Shown: positions 37,393-49,291, numbered from the stretch's first letter. The stretch is 64,000 nucleotides of DNA from Atlantibacter hermannii (GCF_009907385.1 NZ_JAAATR010000112.1:1-64000), one strand, 5' to 3'. Numbers and translations: made by a program. Notes: generated by a model from the sequence alone, not told the origin.

Positions 37393-38859
37393 TCAGGAGC
37401 CCATACGGTAGTTCGGGGACTCTTTGGTGATGGTCACATCGTGGACGTGACTTTCCTGGATACCCGCACCGCTGATGCGTACAAACTCTGCTTTGGTACG
37501 CAGCGCGTCGATAGTACCACAGCCGGTCAGGCCCATACAGGAACGCAGGCCGCCCATTTGCTGGTGGATAATCTCTTTCAGGCGGCCTTTATACGCCACG
37601 CGGCCTTCGATACCTTCCGGCACCAGTTTGTCGGCGGCGTTGTCGCTCTGGAAGTAACGGTCGGAAGATCCTTTGGACATCGCGCCCAGGGAGCCCATCC
37701 CACGGTAGGATTTATAAGAGCGGCCCTGGTAGAGTTCGATCTCGCCCGGGGACTCTTCGGTGCCCGCCAGCATGGAGCCAACCATTACCGCGCTTGCGCC
37801 AGCGGCGATGGCTTTGGCGATATCGCCGGAGAAACGGATGCCGCCATCGGCGATAACCGGAATACCGGTGCCTTCCAGCGCTTCAACCGCGTCCGCCACG
37901 GCGGTGATTTGTGGTACGCCCACGCCGGTGACGATACGGGTGGTACAGATAGAACCAGGGCCGATACCGACTTTCACCGCGCTCACGCCCGCTTCCGCCA
38001 GCGCGCGTGCGCCTGCCGCTGTCGCCACGTTACCGCCGATGATTTGCAGATCCGGGTATTTCGCGCGGGTTTCGCGGATGCGCTGCAGCACGCCTTCGGA
38101 ATGACCGTGCGAGGAGTCGATCAGCAGAACGTCAACGCCCGCGGCAACCAGCGCGTCGATGCGCTCTTCGTTGCCCGCGCCCGCGCCTACTGCCGCTCCG
38201 ACGCGCAGACGGCCCTGCTCATCTTTACAGGCGTTCGGTTTACGCTCTGCTTTCTGGAAATCTTTTACGGTGATCATGCCGCGCAGATGGAAACTGCCGT
38301 CTACCACCAGCGCTTTTTCAACGCGTTTTTCGTGCATTTTCGCCAGCACGACGTCGCGTGACTCGCCTTCGCGCACGGTGACCAGTCGCTCTTTCGGCGT
38401 CATATACACGCTGACCGGCTGGCTCAAATCGGTAACGAAACGCACGTCGCGACCGGTAACGATGCCTACCAGCTCATTGTCGGCGGTGACCACCGGATAA
38501 CCGGCGAAGCCATTACGTTCGGTTAATTCTTTCACTTCACGCAGAGTGGTGGTCGGCAGCACGGTTTGCGGATCGGTAACGACGCCGCTTTCGTGTTTTT
38601 TAACGCGCTTCACTTCTTCGGCCTGGCGTTCAATCGACATATTTTTGTGGATAAAGCCAAGACCGCCTTCCTGCGCCAGCGCGATGGCCAGGCGAGCCTC
38701 AGTCACGGTATCCATTGCCGCAGAGAGCATAGGAATATTCAGGCGGATGGTTTTGGTTAACTGCGTGCTCAGGTCAGCAGTATTCGGCAGAACGGTGGAG
38801 TGAGCGGGAACGAGGAGAACGTCGTCAAACGTCAGTGCTTCTTTAGCGATACGTAGCAT
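37393..38859 (-). CDS. guaB: Inosine-5'-monophosphate dehydrogenase GuaB
   Basis: Oxidises IMP to XMP with NAD, the rate-limiting step of guanine nucleotide synthesis. The 488-residue TIM-barrel enzyme has an inserted pair of CBS domains (about residues 95-205) and the catalytic cysteine loop [13 protein letters not shown] (about residue 305), followed by the mobile flap with [15 protein letters not shown]. The start at 38859 ([16 protein letters not shown]) matches the family; the upstream 28 codons cover the promoter. A PurR box lies 62 nt upstream, and xseA diverges. Confidence 0.98.
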   Translation of the reverse strand: MLRIAKEALTFDDVLLVPAHSTVLPNTADLSTQLTKTIRLNIPMLSAAMDTVTEARLAIALAQEGGLGFIHKNMSIERQAEEVKRVKKHESGVVTDPQTVLPTTTLREVKELTERNGFAGYPVVTADNELVGIVTGRDVRFVTDLSQPVSVYMTPKERLVTVREGESRDVVLAKMHEKRVEKALVVDGSFHLRGMITVKDFQKAERKPNACKDEQGRLRVGAAVGAGAGNEERIDALVAAGVDVLLIDSSHGHSEGVLQRIRETRAKYPDLQIIGGNVATAAGARALAEAGVSAVKVGIGPGSICTTRIVTGVGVPQITAVADAVEALEGTGIPVIADGGIRFSGDIAKAIAAGASAVMVGSMLAGTEESPGEIELYQGRSYKSYRGMGSLGAMSKGSSDRYFQSDNAADKLVPEGIEGRVAYKGRLKEIIHQQMGGLRSCMGLTGCGTIDALRTKAEFVRISGAGIQESHVHDVTITKESPNYRMGS

Positions 38860-38920
38860 GGGCAATATCTCAACCTGGGTGAATGAGAACAGATAAAATA
38901 TTGCCGCGGCATTATACAGA

Positions 38921-38936
38921 GCGTAACCGTTTGCAT
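38921..38936 (-). promoter_or_regulatory. PurR operator of guaBA
   Basis: On the minus strand ATGCAAACGGTTACGC matches the PurR consensus at 12 of 16 positions, within the guaB-xseA promoter region where E. coli guaBA is also PurR-controlled. Confidence 0.6.
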
Positions 38937-39028
38937 CTACCATTTTTTGATAAAAAAACTTGCTATCGTCTCTGTCCGCGTTACTATCGATTGAATAACC
39001 TGCTGATTTAGAATTTGATCCAGCTCAC

Positions 39029-40411
39029 ATGTCGCTAAGCCAATCCCCCGCAATTTATACTGTCAGCCGATTAAACCAGACCGTCCGGATGCTGCTGGAA
39101 CAGCAAATGGGCCAGGTGTGGATCAGCGGTGAAATTTCTAACTTCACCCAACCCGCGTCCGGCCACTGGTACTTCACGCTGAAAGATGACGGTGCCCAGG
39201 TGCGTTGCGCAATGTTTCGCAACAGCAACCGCCGCGTCACCTTCCGTCCTCAGCACGGGCAACAGGTGTTGGTGCGGGCGAATATCACGCTCTACGAGCC
39301 GCGCGGCGATTATCAAATCATCGTTGAAAGCATGCAGCCTGCGGGTGTGGGCCTGCTGCAACAGCAGTTTGAGCAGCTCAAGCAAAAATTGTCGCAGGAA
39401 GGCCTGTTTGACGCTCAGCATAAACAGCCCCTGCCCTCCCCGGCGCACCAGATTGGCGTCATCACCTCGAAAACCGGCGCGGCGCTGCACGATATTTTGC
39501 ATGTGCTGCAACGGCGCGATCCGTCGCTGCCGGTAGTGATTTATCCCACGGCGGTTCAGGGCGACGACGCCCCGGCGCAAATCGTGCGCGCCATTGAACT
39601 GGCCAACCAGCGTGCGGAGTGTGACGTACTGATCGTCGGGCGCGGCGGCGGTTCGCTGGAGGATTTGTGGAGCTTTAACGATGAACGCGTGGCGCGGGCG
39701 ATTTTCGCCAGCCGTATCCCCATCGTCAGCGCGGTAGGCCATGAAACCGATGTGACCATCGCCGATTTTATCGCCGACTTACGCGCCCCGACGCCGTCGG
39801 CAGCGGCGGAAGTGGTAAGTCGTAATCAGCAGGAACTGCTGCGGCAAATTCAGGGCCAGCAGCAGCGCCTGGAAATGGCAATGGATTATTTCTTCGCCAG
39901 TATTCAGCAGCGGTTTACCCGGCTGCACCATCGCCTGCAACAGCAACATCCACAGCTGCGGCTGGCGCGTCAACAAACCACACTGGAACGCCTGCGCCAG
40001 CGGCTGAACAATGCCGTTGAAAACCGGCTGCGTCAGGGAACGCAACAGCAGCAGCGCGTGACGCAACGCCTGTATCAGCAACAACCGCAGGGGCGGATCC
40101 ATCGTGCGCAAACCCGCGTTCAGCAGCTCGAATACCGGCTTTCCCAGGCCATTACTGCACGGTTAGGCGGCACCAGGCAGCGCTTCGGCACCGCGATTGC
40201 GCAACTCGAAGCCGTCAGCCCGCTGGCTACGCTGGCGCGCGGCTACAGCGTTACCACCGCCACCGACGGCAAAGTGCTGAAGAAAACCAAACAGGTGAAG
40301 GCGGGCGACGTACTGACTACGCGGGTGGAAGATGGCCTGATCGAAAGCCAGGTGACCGGCATTCAGCCAGCGAAAGCGCCGCGTAAGCGTAAAACACCCG
40401 CCAAAGACTAG
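39029..40411 (+). CDS. xseA: Exodeoxyribonuclease VII large subunit XseA
   Basis: Catalytic large subunit of exonuclease VII, which degrades single-stranded DNA from both ends to short oligonucleotides. The 460-residue protein has an N-terminal OB-fold ([25 protein letters not shown]), a catalytic domain with [16 protein letters not shown] and [26 protein letters not shown], and a long glutamine-rich coiled coil (about residues 265-380) that binds XseB subunits. It diverges from guaB and is convergent with yfgJ, whose end is 4 nt away. Confidence 0.97.
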   Translation: MSLSQSPAIYTVSRLNQTVRMLLEQQMGQVWISGEISNFTQPASGHWYFTLKDDGAQVRCAMFRNSNRRVTFRPQHGQQVLVRANITLYEPRGDYQIIVESMQPAGVGLLQQQFEQLKQKLSQEGLFDAQHKQPLPSPAHQIGVITSKTGAALHDILHVLQRRDPSLPVVIYPTAVQGDDAPAQIVRAIELANQRAECDVLIVGRGGGSLEDLWSFNDERVARAIFASRIPIVSAVGHETDVTIADFIADLRAPTPSAAAEVVSRNQQELLRQIQGQQQRLEMAMDYFFASIQQRFTRLHHRLQQQHPQLRLARQQTTLERLRQRLNNAVENRLRQGTQQQQRVTQRLYQQQPQGRIHRAQTRVQQLEYRLSQAITARLGGTRQRFGTAIAQLEAVSPLATLARGYSVTTATDGKVLKKTKQVKAGDVLTTRVEDGLIESQVTGIQPAKAPRKRKTPAKD

Positions 40412-40415
40412 ACCG

Positions 40416-40631
40416 TCAAACCGGCACGAATTCGACGCGTTTTTTCGAAATCAGCCCGTGGCCGTGCTGGCAAAAATAATCCACCGCGCCGCAGGCTTTC
40501 AGCACCTGCAACGGTTGATGGCAGTCCGGGCAGCGGGCTTCCAGATTAATATCCTGCTGACAGTGCGCGCAGTGCGCAACGGTGACCGTCGCCTCAACCG
40601 GCTGTTGGCAGTGGGGGCATTGAATGTCCAT
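40416..40631 (-). CDS. yfgJ: Zinc-ribbon protein YfgJ
   Basis: A 71-residue protein with four CxxC-type knuckles (CPHC, CAHC, CPDC and a late C-x4-H-x-H group), a double zinc ribbon of the DUF1407 family. The C-terminal half is nearly identical to E. coli YfgJ; function is unknown. The start at 40631 has GAGGAG at 5 nt; two start codons directly upstream are alternatives. Confidence 0.88.
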   Translation of the reverse strand: MDIQCPHCQQPVEATVTVAHCAHCQQDINLEARCPDCHQPLQVLKACGAVDYFCQHGHGLISKKRVEFVPV

Positions 40632-40648
40632 CATCACTCCTCAATGAC

Positions 40649-40670
40649 AAAACGGGGCCTTTTGGCCCCG
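40649..40670 (-). terminator. Terminator of der
   Basis: CGGGGCC-AAAA-GGCCCCG (minus strand) is followed by TTTTG directly after the der stop and upstream of yfgJ. Confidence 0.85.
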
Positions 40671-40675
40671 TCTGG

Positions 40676-42148
40676 TTATTTACCTTTCTTGATGTGCTTA
40701 ATCAGGCGCTTACGTTTACGCATCTGGTTCGGCGTCAGGGTGTTGCGCTTGTTGGCAAACGGGTTATCCCCTTCCTTAAACTGGATGCGGATCGGCGTCC
40801 CCATCACATCCAGCGATTTGCGGAAGTAGTTCATCAGATAACGTTTGTAGGAATCCGGCAAATCTTTTACCTGGTTGCCGTGGATCACTACAATCGGCGG
40901 GTTGTAACCGCCCGCGTGGGCGTATTTCAGCTTCACGCGGCGACCGCGTACCAGCGGCGGCTGATGGTCTTCTGCCGCCATATTCATGATGCGGGTCAGC
41001 ATTGCGGTGCTGACGCGGCGCGTGGAGCTGTCATAGGCTTCGCGCACTGATTCAAACAGGTTGCCGACGCCGCTGCCGTGCAGCGCGGAGATGAAATGCA
41101 CCCGCGCAAAGTCGATAAAGCCCAGGCGGAAATCCAGAGTCTCTTTCACCTGGTCTTTCACTTCCTGGCTCAGGCCATCCCATTTGTTAACCACAATAAC
41201 CAGCGAGCGGCCGCTGTTCAGGATAAAGCCCAGCAGCGACAGATCCTGATCGGAAATACCTTCGCGCGCGTCGATCACCAGCAGTACCACGTTGGCGTCT
41301 TCAATCGCCTGTAGCGTTTTGATTACCGAGAATTTTTCCACCGCATCGGTGATTTTGCCGCGCTTACGCACACCTGCGGTGTCGATCAGCACGTATTCGC
41401 GCTCGTCGCGCTCCATCGGGATGTAAATGCTGTCGCGGGTGGTGCCCGGCATGTCGTACACCACCACACGCTCTTCACCGAGGATGCGGTTAGTCAGTGT
41501 GGATTTACCCACGTTCGGACGCCCGACAATTGCCAGCTTAATCGGCAGATCCTGCGGGTTAAAGGCTTCTTCTTCCTCTTCGTCGCCCTCTTCCTGCTCT
41601 TCGAACTGCGCCCAGTATTCAGCGTCTTCATCCACCTCTTCCGGCGGATTGAGTTCGTCCATCCACGGCATCAGCACGTGTTCCAGCAGGCTGGTCACGC
41701 CACGACCGTGTGAAGCAGCGATCGGGTGAATTTCGCCCAGGCCCAGCGAGTAGAAATCCAGGACGGCCTGATCGGGATCGAGCCCGTCGGTTTTGTTGGC
41801 CACCAGGAAGGTAGGTTTTTCACGCGAACGCAGGTGTTTGGCAATGGCGGTATCCGCTGGCATCAGGCCTGCGCGGGCGTCCACCATAAACAGCACCACG
41901 TCCGCTTCTTCAATCGCCAGCAGCGACTGTTCCGCCATACGGGTTTCTACGCCGTCTTCAGTGCCATCAATACCGCCGGTATCGATACAGATAAACTCGC
42001 GGCCTTCCACCTCAGCACGACCATACTTACGATCGCGAGTCAGCCCCGGGAAATCCGCCACCAGCGCATCACGGGTGCGGGTTAACCGATTAAATAAGGT
42101 GGATTTTCCGACATTAGGGCGCCCGACAAGCGCGACCACAGGTACCAT
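40676..42148 (-). CDS. der: Ribosome biogenesis GTPase Der
   Basis: Essential GTPase for maturation of the 50S ribosomal subunit. The 490-residue protein has two tandem G domains, each with GRPNVGKST (residues ~9 and ~210), DxxG switch (DTGG, DTAG) and NKxD (NKTD, NKWD) motifs. They are joined by an acidic linker ([21 protein letters not shown]), and a C-terminal KH-like domain with a lysine-rich tail follows. Last gene of the hisS-yfgM-bamB-der cluster, separated from bamB by 121 bp containing two hairpins. Confidence 0.98.
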   Translation of the reverse strand: MVPVVALVGRPNVGKSTLFNRLTRTRDALVADFPGLTRDRKYGRAEVEGREFICIDTGGIDGTEDGVETRMAEQSLLAIEEADVVLFMVDARAGLMPADTAIAKHLRSREKPTFLVANKTDGLDPDQAVLDFYSLGLGEIHPIAASHGRGVTSLLEHVLMPWMDELNPPEEVDEDAEYWAQFEEQEEGDEEEEEAFNPQDLPIKLAIVGRPNVGKSTLTNRILGEERVVVYDMPGTTRDSIYIPMERDEREYVLIDTAGVRKRGKITDAVEKFSVIKTLQAIEDANVVLLVIDAREGISDQDLSLLGFILNSGRSLVIVVNKWDGLSQEVKDQVKETLDFRLGFIDFARVHFISALHGSGVGNLFESVREAYDSSTRRVSTAMLTRIMNMAAEDHQPPLVRGRRVKLKYAHAGGYNPPIVVIHGNQVKDLPDSYKRYLMNYFRKSLDVMGTPIRIQFKEGDNPFANKRNTLTPNQMRKRKRLIKHIKKGK

Positions 42149-42215
42149 TGTTAAAGCCTCATTACGATAAATCAGTATAAAAACCGCTGAAATCTCAGCG
42201 GGTTCAGAAAACAGT

Positions 42216-42246
42216 AAACGGCCCCTGAGGGTTTCAGGAGCCGTTT
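42216..42246 (-). terminator. Terminator downstream of bamB
   Basis: AAACGGC / GCCGTTT with an inner CCTGA / TCAGG pairing lies 23 nt after the bamB stop. A second dyad CCGCTGA / TCAGCGG is at 42184-42201. Part of the transcripts may still reach der. Confidence 0.7.
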
Positions 42247-42269
42247 AAGCGGTAAAACGCTGCGCGCCG

Positions 42270-43451
42270 TTAACGCGTAATGGCGTACAGGGTGCCGTCT
42301 TTCGCCTGGATCAGCAGCTTGCCGTTTGCGACGACCGGTTCGGTCTGGAACCCGGAACCGTCAACTTTTTGCTGCGCCACGAAACGTCCGTCGCTGGTAT
42401 CCATCCAGTGCAGATAGCCTTCGCTGTCACCGACCACCAGATTACCATTATACAGGACCGGCGAAGTCAGGTTGCGATACTGCAGCGCAGGTTGCGTCCA
42501 CAGCGTTACGCCGCCTTCGGTATTCAACGCCAGCACGCGATCGGTTTGATCCACCAGGTAAATGCGACCATTATCGATCACGAAATCGTTCACCGAACCC
42601 AGTTCACGTTTCCACATAATCTGGCCGGAACGCAGATCCAGCGCGCTCAGGTTGCCGTTGTAAGCCAGCGCGTAAACCACGCCGTTCACGACAACGGGAG
42701 TCGTATCCACGTCGCTCAGACGATCGATTTCGGTTGCGCCGGTCGCCTGGGAGATACGCTGTTGCCAAATCATCTGGCCCTGCTGCATCAGCACCGCGCT
42801 CACGCGGCCATTATCGCCGCCGACAATCGCCGCGCCGAAAGCAACCGCAGGCGCGGATTCACCGCGCAGCGACAGCGAAGGCATATCCAGGCTCACGGTC
42901 CATTTCACCGCGCCGTCGCTTTCGTTCAGCGCCTGCAGCATACCGTTACTGGTGTGAACCAATACTAAACCGTCGCTGACAACCGGACGTGACAGCGCTT
43001 CACCCGCCACTTTGCTTTGCCATACGATAGTTCCATCCGCGCTATTCAGCGCATAAACCTGCGCTTTTTCGCTACCGACGTAAACGTGCCCCCCCGCCGC
43101 CGTCAGGCCGCCGGAAAGCAGCGCCGAACGATTTGCCGACAGGAAGCTGGTTTTTTCAGAAAGATCAACCGACCACTGTTCTTTGCCATCACTCAGGCTC
43201 ACCGCTTTCACGATGCCACGACGATCGGCAGCATAGACGGTGTCATCCTGGAAAGCAGGATGCAGATTCGAGTAGAAATCGCCAATCCCGTTGCCTACGG
43301 AGGTGCTCCAGGCCGTTTCAGGGTTGAACTGGTTCTCAACCGTCGGCAGCGGAGACATTTTCACGACATCTTCTTCGCCACTGAACAGCGAACAGCCGCT
43401 CAGCAGCGTAACGGAAAGCAGCCCTGGCAGAAGTAATTTACGCAATTGCAT
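42270..43451 (-). CDS. bamB: Outer membrane assembly lipoprotein BamB
   Basis: Lipoprotein of the BAM complex; an eight-bladed beta-propeller that binds BamA POTRA domains. The signal MQLRKLLLPGLLSVTLLSGC ends in a lipobox (LLSGC), and the remainder shows repeated PQQ-like blade motifs (such as GTIVWQSKVAG, GAVKWTVSLDM, GQIMWKRELG). The 393-residue length agrees with the 392 of E. coli. It follows yfgM by 10 nt. Together with bamC and bepA it gives three outer-membrane assembly genes in this window. Confidence 0.97.
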   Translation of the reverse strand: MQLRKLLLPGLLSVTLLSGCSLFSGEEDVVKMSPLPTVENQFNPETAWSTSVGNGIGDFYSNLHPAFQDDTVYAADRRGIVKAVSLSDGKEQWSVDLSEKTSFLSANRSALLSGGLTAAGGHVYVGSEKAQVYALNSADGTIVWQSKVAGEALSRPVVSDGLVLVHTSNGMLQALNESDGAVKWTVSLDMPSLSLRGESAPAVAFGAAIVGGDNGRVSAVLMQQGQMIWQQRISQATGATEIDRLSDVDTTPVVVNGVVYALAYNGNLSALDLRSGQIMWKRELGSVNDFVIDNGRIYLVDQTDRVLALNTEGGVTLWTQPALQYRNLTSPVLYNGNLVVGDSEGYLHWMDTSDGRFVAQQKVDGSGFQTEPVVANGKLLIQAKDGTLYAITR

Positions 43452-43461
43452 CGGGTCCCTC

Positions 43462-44082
43462 TCAGACGGACAAATTATTGATTTTCATCTGCATCATCTC
43501 ACGCAGCGCCGGAGAAGTATTGCTTTCTACCCCTTTGCTCCATGCGTCGCGCGCGCCCTGCTTGTCACCTTTACTCAACAGCGCTTCGCCGCGCAGATCG
43601 GCAACAATAGCCACCCAGCCTTCGCCTTTCACGGTGTCGAGCGTTTTTAGCGCCGCGTCAACCTGCTTTTGCTGGATTTGCACACGCGCCAGGCGCACGT
43701 TAATCAGCGCCTGCAAATTCTCGTCGCTGGTGTTTTTCAGGCCCTGCTGCAGATTCGCTTCCGCTTTAGCAAGATCGTTTTTATCAACAAACTGCTGCGC
43801 GAGTTCCAGTGACGCCAGCGCGCCATAGGTATTCTGATTTTCCGCCGCGAACGTTTCCACAGCGGCCAGGGTTTGCGGCTTGTCCGCACGAATGTTTGAT
43901 ATCGCCGTTTGATATTCCAGCGATGACGCACGCACGGATTCGGCCTGATGCCCGGTCCAGTAACGCCAGCCCACCAGCGCGCCAATGCCTAACACCACGC
44001 CGATGGCCAGCGCTTTGCCATTTTCAGCAAAGAAACGCTTTACCGCGTCGACCTGGTCGTTTTCATTCTCATAAATTTCCAC
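43462..44082 (-). CDS. yfgM: YfgM, ancillary SecYEG-associated TPR protein
   Basis: A 206-residue inner-membrane protein with one transmembrane helix (ALAIGVVLGIGALVGWRYW, about residues 24-42) and a periplasmic tetratricopeptide-like domain. In E. coli it interacts with PpiD and the Sec translocon and affects the Rcs stress response. It starts with GTG after AGAAGGGCT. It lies between hisS (35 nt) and bamB (10 nt) in the same operon. Confidence 0.95.
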   Translation of the reverse strand: MEIYENENDQVDAVKRFFAENGKALAIGVVLGIGALVGWRYWTGHQAESVRASSLEYQTAISNIRADKPQTLAAVETFAAENQNTYGALASLELAQQFVDKNDLAKAEANLQQGLKNTSDENLQALINVRLARVQIQQKQVDAALKTLDTVKGEGWVAIVADLRGEALLSKGDKQGARDAWSKGVESNTSPALREMMQMKINNLSV

Positions 44083-44117
44083 GCAGCCCTTCTCCTTACG
44101 ATAAATTACCGGGGAAG

Positions 44118-45392
44118 TTAACCCAGTAGCGCCTGTAAGTGATCAGCCAGGTCGCTTTGTTCGACCGTTTGCTGTTCACCCGAACGCAAATCCTTCACCA
44201 CCACCTGACGCGCGGCGACTTCGTTTTCACCCAGAACCAGTGCGATGCGCGCGCCCCACTTATCTGCCCGCGCAAACTGCTTCTTGAAGTTGCCGCCGCC
44301 GTAGTTGGTCATTAGCTTACAGGCTGGCAGCGCATCACGTACGCTTTCCGCCAACAGCATCGCTGCCGTTTGCGTGTTCGCACCCGAGGCAACCAGGTAA
44401 ATATCGACAACGCTTTGCGCTTTAAATTCCGGATTAACTGCCTGAACCAGTAAAACAAGACGTTCCAGGCCCATCGCGAAGCCAACGGCTGGGGTAGCAC
44501 GACCGCCTAACTGCTCAACCAGACCATCATAACGACCGCCGGCGCACACGGTGCCCTGGGAACCCAGGCTGGTGGTCACCCACTCGAATACCGTGCGGTT
44601 GTAGTAATCCAGACCGCGCACCAGACGCTGGTTAACGGTATAGGCAATGCCCGCCGCATCCAGATACGCGCACAGCCCGGCGAAGTGTTCGCGGGACTCG
44701 TCATCCAGATAATCACCCAGTGCAGGGGCGTCGTTCAGCAGCGCCTGCACGTCCGGGTTCTTGGAATCCAGCACGCGCAGCGGGTTGGTATACATGCGAC
44801 GCTGGCAGTCTTCATCCAGTTGGTCTTTATGCTGTTCCAGGAAAGCCGTCAGGGCTTCACGATACCGGGCGCGCGCTTCCAGCGAACCGATGGAGTTAAG
44901 TTCCAGAGAAACGTGCTCCGCGATGCCAAGCGCACGCCACCAGCGCGCGGACAGCATAATCAGTTCGGCGTCGATATCCGGCCCTTGCAGGCCAAACACT
45001 TCCGCACCCAACTGATGGAACTGGCGATAACGCCCTTTTTGCGGACGTTCGTGGCGGAACATCGGCCCGACATACCACAGACGTTGTTCTTGATTGTACA
45101 GCAGACCATGCTCGATGCCGGCGCGTACGCAACCCGCGGTGCCTTCCGGACGCAGCGTCAGACTATCGCCGTTGCGGTCTTCGAAGGTATACATCTCTTT
45201 TTCAACCACGTCGGTGACTTCACCGATAGCGCGTTTGAATAACGGGGTCTGCTCTACAATCGGCAAGCGGATTTCGCTGTAGCCATAGCTGGCAAGCACG
45301 TGTTTCAGTGCGCCTTCAATACGCTGCCAAATGGCGGTTTCGCCCGGCAGGTAATCGTTCATGCCACGGATGGCTTGAATGTTCTTTGCCAC
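44118..45392 (-). CDS. hisS: Histidyl-tRNA synthetase HisS
   Basis: Charges tRNA-His with histidine. The 424-residue class II synthetase shows motif 1 around [20 protein letters not shown], motif 2 [21 protein letters not shown], the histidine A motif [15 protein letters not shown] and motif 3 GFAMGLERL, then a C-terminal anticodon-binding domain. Upstream is ispG (105-bp gap); downstream is yfgM. Confidence 0.98.
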   Translation of the reverse strand: MAKNIQAIRGMNDYLPGETAIWQRIEGALKHVLASYGYSEIRLPIVEQTPLFKRAIGEVTDVVEKEMYTFEDRNGDSLTLRPEGTAGCVRAGIEHGLLYNQEQRLWYVGPMFRHERPQKGRYRQFHQLGAEVFGLQGPDIDAELIMLSARWWRALGIAEHVSLELNSIGSLEARARYREALTAFLEQHKDQLDEDCQRRMYTNPLRVLDSKNPDVQALLNDAPALGDYLDDESREHFAGLCAYLDAAGIAYTVNQRLVRGLDYYNRTVFEWVTTSLGSQGTVCAGGRYDGLVEQLGGRATPAVGFAMGLERLVLLVQAVNPEFKAQSVVDIYLVASGANTQTAAMLLAESVRDALPACKLMTNYGGGNFKKQFARADKWGARIALVLGENEVAARQVVVKDLRSGEQQTVEQSDLADHLQALLG

Positions 45393-45497
45393 GTTTATTC
45401 TCTTATTAAATACAAAAAATGAACCCGGAATCAGGCCGCACCCGAAAAATCGAGGCGGCGAGCGGGTTCAATCATACACGGGAAAGCCTGGCTTGCC

Positions 45498-46613
45498 CTA
45501 TTTTTCCTGATGCACATCAATGCGACGGCTTTGGTCCAGCATGCTGGCTTTGGCGCGGATCTTCGCTTCAAGCTGGGCGATCATATCGTCATTATCGAGA
45601 CGATCTTTGCGCGAGCCGTCTTCATAAAAGCCGCTTTTCTTGTTGCCGCCGGTGACGCCCAGCGTGGAGACCAGCGCTTCGCCCGGTCCGTTGACCACGC
45701 AGCCGATAATCGACACATCCATCGGCGTCAGGATGTCTTCCAGACGCTGTTCCAGCGCATTCACCGTGCCGATCACGTCAAATTCCTGACGCGAGCAGGT
45801 TGGACAAGCGATAAAGTTAATTCCGCGCGAACGGATACGCAGCGATTTCAGAATATCGAAACCGACTTTGATCTCTTCCACCGGATCGGCGGCCAGCGAG
45901 ATACGCAGGGTATCGCCGATCCCTTCTGACAGCAGCAGCCCCAGGCCAATGGCGGATTTCACTGCGCCCGCGCGCGCGCCGCCCGCTTCGGTGATGCCTA
46001 AATGCAGCGGCTGCTCAATTTCTTTCGCCAGCAGTCGATAGGATTCCACCGCCAGGAAGACGTCGGAGGCCTTCACGCTCACTTTGAACTGATCGAAGTT
46101 CAGGCGATGAAGGTGCTCAACGTGACGCATTGCAGATTCCAGCAGCGCCTGCGGCGTCGGTTCGCCGTATTTTTCCTGGAGATCTTTTTCCAGCGATCCG
46201 GCGTTAACGCCGATGCGAATCGGGATGTTTTTATCACGCGCGCAGTCAACTACGCTGCGAATACGTTCTTCGCTGCCGATGTTGCCTGGATTGATGCGCA
46301 GGCAATCCACGCCGTATTCCGCCACTTTCAGCGCGATACGGTAATCAAAGTGGATATCGGCCACCAGGGGCACGTTGACTTGCTGCTTGATGAGTTTGAA
46401 GGCTTCAGCGGCATCCATGGTAGGAACCGACACGCGAACGATATCGGCCCCGACGCGCTCAAGCGCTTTAATTTGATTGACCGTCGCTTCCACATCTGTG
46501 GTGCGGGTGTTGGTCATTGACTGGACGGCGATTGGCGCGCCGTCGCCTACCGGCACATTGCCCACGTAGATCCGTTTGGATTTTCTACGCTTAATGGGCG
46601 CTTCATTATGCAT
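45498..46613 (-). CDS. ispG: 4-hydroxy-3-methylbut-2-enyl diphosphate synthase IspG
   Basis: Iron-sulfur enzyme of the methylerythritol phosphate pathway that reductively converts MEcPP to HMBPP, using flavodoxin as electron donor. The 371-residue protein has an N-terminal TIM barrel and a C-terminal domain with [4Fe-4S] ligands in CPTCSRQ and [10 protein letters not shown], as well as the conserved [11 protein letters not shown] region. It lies 27 nt downstream of rodZ, in the same order as E. coli. Its cluster is assembled by the Isc machinery encoded at the end of this window. Confidence 0.98.
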   Translation of the reverse strand: MHNEAPIKRRKSKRIYVGNVPVGDGAPIAVQSMTNTRTTDVEATVNQIKALERVGADIVRVSVPTMDAAEAFKLIKQQVNVPLVADIHFDYRIALKVAEYGVDCLRINPGNIGSEERIRSVVDCARDKNIPIRIGVNAGSLEKDLQEKYGEPTPQALLESAMRHVEHLHRLNFDQFKVSVKASDVFLAVESYRLLAKEIEQPLHLGITEAGGARAGAVKSAIGLGLLLSEGIGDTLRISLAADPVEEIKVGFDILKSLRIRSRGINFIACPTCSRQEFDVIGTVNALEQRLEDILTPMDVSIIGCVVNGPGEALVSTLGVTGGNKKSGFYEDGSRKDRLDNDDMIAQLEAKIRAKASMLDQSRRIDVHQEK

Positions 46614-46640
46614 GAAAAATCTCCCCCGTTGCCCGTCTGC

Positions 46641-47660
46641 TTACTGCGTTACTGATTGTTCGGCATTGAGGGTCAAACGCGCAACCTGGTTGGTTCTGAT
46701 AAAACGGCTTAAATCGACCGGTTTGCCCTGATACTGGATTTGTACCGCGGCAGGCGCGCCGATTTTTAATTTATACGGTGCCTGGCCCGCTAAGTTCAGG
46801 CTGGCGTCTTTACGCTGCAGGCCGCTGAACAGTTTTTTACCGGTAGCGTCGGTGACTTCTAACCAGCAATCGGCGGTAAAATTCATCACCAGCGCATTGG
46901 AATCGGCGGCAGGAGCCGTCGCCGCCTGGTCAACCGGCAGCGCGCTGGCGCTATCAGTGGCAGTCGGCGGCGTAACCGGCGCGGCGGTGGCGGTATCGAC
47001 ATTTGCCTGGCTCGGCGAAACGACCGCGTTTTGCGACGCGTCCGGCGCGGGGGTGGTCGCCACGCCGTTATCAGTATTCACTTCCGCAGGGGCGGTCGCC
47101 GGTTGGCTGTCGTTATTGGCAAGCGCCGCGGCGGCATCATCGTTCGCCGCGGATTCGGTCGACAGCGGCACGGCCTGCCCGGCAGACGGATTGGCGTTCA
47201 ACTCCGCCGTGGACTGATCGGCCATAGTGGTGATCTCTTCCTGCTGGGCCTTGTGGTTCTGCCACCACCAGGCGCCCGTCAGGCCGACCACGACGAACAA
47301 CACCAGCCAGGTGACGCTCATCAGCCAGCCATCGCGTTTTTTACGGCGTTTGCCCAGGGCGTAACCTTGCATCGGCGCCACTTTCGCGGTTTTCACCGGT
47401 GCCTGCTGCGCCAGCATCGGCAGCAGTTCCTCTTCGGGAATATGCACCAGACGTGCATAAGAGCGGATGTAGCCACGCAAGAAAGTCGCCGCCAGTTCAG
47501 CGGGCGCTTTGTCCTCTTCGATATCGCGGACAGTCGATACTTTCAGGCATAAACGTTCTGCCACGACTTGCTGGCTAAGACCGAGTTGTTCACGCGCCGA
47601 ACGCAGACGTTCGCCGGTGGTTTGTGGTGCATTGTGATCGTGAGTGGCTTCAGTATTCAT
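46641..47660 (-). CDS. rodZ: Cytoskeleton protein RodZ
   Basis: Bitopic inner-membrane protein that anchors MreB and maintains rod shape. The order is a cytoplasmic helix-turn-helix ([21 protein letters not shown], residues 17-85), a basic juxtamembrane stretch (GKRRKKRDG), one transmembrane helix ([22 protein letters not shown], about residues 112-133), a long low-complexity periplasmic linker rich in A, T, S, N and P (residues 140-255), and a C-terminal beta domain. The 376-bp upstream gap to rlmN contains promoter-like AT-rich sequence and no convincing gene. Confidence 0.96.
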   Translation of the reverse strand: MNTEATHDHNAPQTTGERLRSAREQLGLSQQVVAERLCLKVSTVRDIEEDKAPAELAATFLRGYIRSYARLVHIPEEELLPMLAQQAPVKTAKVAPMQGYALGKRRKKRDGWLMSVTWLVLFVVVGLTGAWWWQNHKAQQEEITTMADQSTAELNANPSAGQAVPLSTESAANDDAAAALANNDSQPATAPAEVNTDNGVATTPAPDASQNAVVSPSQANVDTATAAPVTPPTATDSASALPVDQAATAPAADSNALVMNFTADCWLEVTDATGKKLFSGLQRKDASLNLAGQAPYKLKIGAPAAVQIQYQGKPVDLSRFIRTNQVARLTLNAEQSVTQ

Positions 47661-48036
47661 TCGCTACAACTGCTGGAACTGTTTAAGTAAGGAACCAGGC
47701 GCTGGCAGGTCACCCTACCCGCACCGCGAAATCAATCTTTTAAGGCTGCAACGCTCAGCATTCGCCCTGGCTGGACGACATGGCTTCACAATGCCGACTC
47801 AAGAATGCCGTTTGGTCAGTTAAACATAGACACCTTTTGACCAACTGTCCGTGGCTGACGACGCAATCCAGAATTGATGCGTGTCTAAACTGTTGTTGAG
47901 ACGCTACATACTGCCTTAAAGCGAGAAGAAACGCACCGTAATTATTGAGAGAATACGTTTCTTCACGTTCGGGTAAAAACGCGCCTTTTGTAGCCCGTGC
48001 CCAATTTGCCGGTTGCAAACCAGACATCGATGCCAG

Positions 48037-49203
48037 TCAGACTGCTTTCACCTCAATAGGTTCACCTTGCATACGCTTACGCATCGTACGTTTAGTGCGG
48101 TCGATCACTTCTCCCGCCAGCTGTCCGCAGGCCGCGTCGATATCGTCGCCGCGGGTTTTACGCACGATGGTGGTAAACCCGTACTCCATTAATACTTTGG
48201 AGAAACGATCGATACGGCTGTTGGAGCTGCGTCCATACGGCGCGCCCGGGAACGGGTTCCACGGGATCAGGTTGATCTTGCAGGGCGTATCTTTCAGGCA
48301 TTCCGCCAGCTGATGTGCATGTTCAGTGCCGTCGTTGATATGATCCAACAAAACATATTCCACCGTTACGCGCCCCTGATTGGCGTTAGATTTTTCCAGA
48401 TAGCGGCGTACCGCCGCCAGGAACGTCTCGATGTTGTACTTCTTGTTGATCGGCATGATCTGGTCGCGAATTTCATCGGTGGGAGCATGCAGGGAGATGG
48501 CCAGTGCCACATCAATCATATCGCCGAGCTTATCCAGCGCCGGAACCACGCCGGAGGTGGAGAGCGTGACGCGGCGCTTCGACAGCCCGAAACCGAAATC
48601 ATCCAGCATGATTTCCATGGCGGGCACCACGTTGGTCAGGTTGAGCAGCGGCTCGCCCATACCCATCATCACCACGTTGGTGATAGGGCGCACGCCGGTT
48701 TTCTTCTGCGCGCCGATAATTTTTGCCGCACGCCACACCTGGCCGATAATTTCCGACACGCGCAGGTTACGGTTAAAGCCCTGCTGAGCGGTTGAGCAGA
48801 ATTTGCACTCCAGCGCGCAGCCGACCTGAGAGGAAACGCACAGCGTGGCGCGGTCTTCTTCCGGGATATACACGGTTTCCACCAGCTGATCGGCGATTTT
48901 AATCGCCCATTTGATGGTGCCGTCTGCGGAACGCTGCTCTTCGGCGACTTCCGGCGCGCGGATTTCGGCGATCTCTTTCAGCTTGTTGCGCAGGACTTTG
49001 TTGATATCCGTCATCTCATCAAAATCATCGCAGCAATAGTGATACATCCACTTCATCACCTGATCGGCGCGGAACGGTTTTTCGCCAAGACTGGCAAAGA
49101 ATTCACGCAGTTGCTGACGATTGAGATCCAACAGGTTGGTTTTTTCTGATTTAGCTGAAACGACGGTTACCGACGTTTCGGAAGTGACAATTTGCTCAGA
49201 CAT
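48037..49203 (-). CDS. rlmN: Dual-specificity RNA methyltransferase RlmN
   Basis: Radical SAM enzyme that makes 2-methyladenosine at A2503 of 23S rRNA and A37 of a set of tRNAs. The 388-residue protein has the CX3CX2C cluster motif in [17 protein letters not shown], a mechanistic cysteine region near the C-terminus ([12 protein letters not shown]) and the preceding substrate-binding loop MGMGEPLLN. It lies between ndk and rodZ on the minus strand. Confidence 0.97.
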   Translation of the reverse strand: MSEQIVTSETSVTVVSAKSEKTNLLDLNRQQLREFFASLGEKPFRADQVMKWMYHYCCDDFDEMTDINKVLRNKLKEIAEIRAPEVAEEQRSADGTIKWAIKIADQLVETVYIPEEDRATLCVSSQVGCALECKFCSTAQQGFNRNLRVSEIIGQVWRAAKIIGAQKKTGVRPITNVVMMGMGEPLLNLTNVVPAMEIMLDDFGFGLSKRRVTLSTSGVVPALDKLGDMIDVALAISLHAPTDEIRDQIMPINKKYNIETFLAAVRRYLEKSNANQGRVTVEYVLLDHINDGTEHAHQLAECLKDTPCKINLIPWNPFPGAPYGRSSNSRIDRFSKVLMEYGFTTIVRKTRGDDIDAACGQLAGEVIDRTKRTMRKRMQGEPIEVKAV

Positions 49204-49249
49204 AATAGTTTCCGGCCTCGTTGTTACACGTTATGGCCCATGGTGGGTT

Positions 49250-49291
49250 GAAAAAAGAAGCGCCCCGGAACGTTGGCTCGTCCCGGGGCGC
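49250..49291 (-). terminator. Terminator of ndk
   Basis: GCGCCCCGGGA / TTCCGGGGCGC type stem on the minus strand is followed by a CTTCTTTTTTC tail between ndk and rlmN. Confidence 0.75.

Noticed and set aside
47755-48027. 90-codon minus-strand open frame between rlmN and rodZ
   Set aside because: No ribosome-binding site and no domain-like pattern; the gap is better explained as a promoter/leader region.
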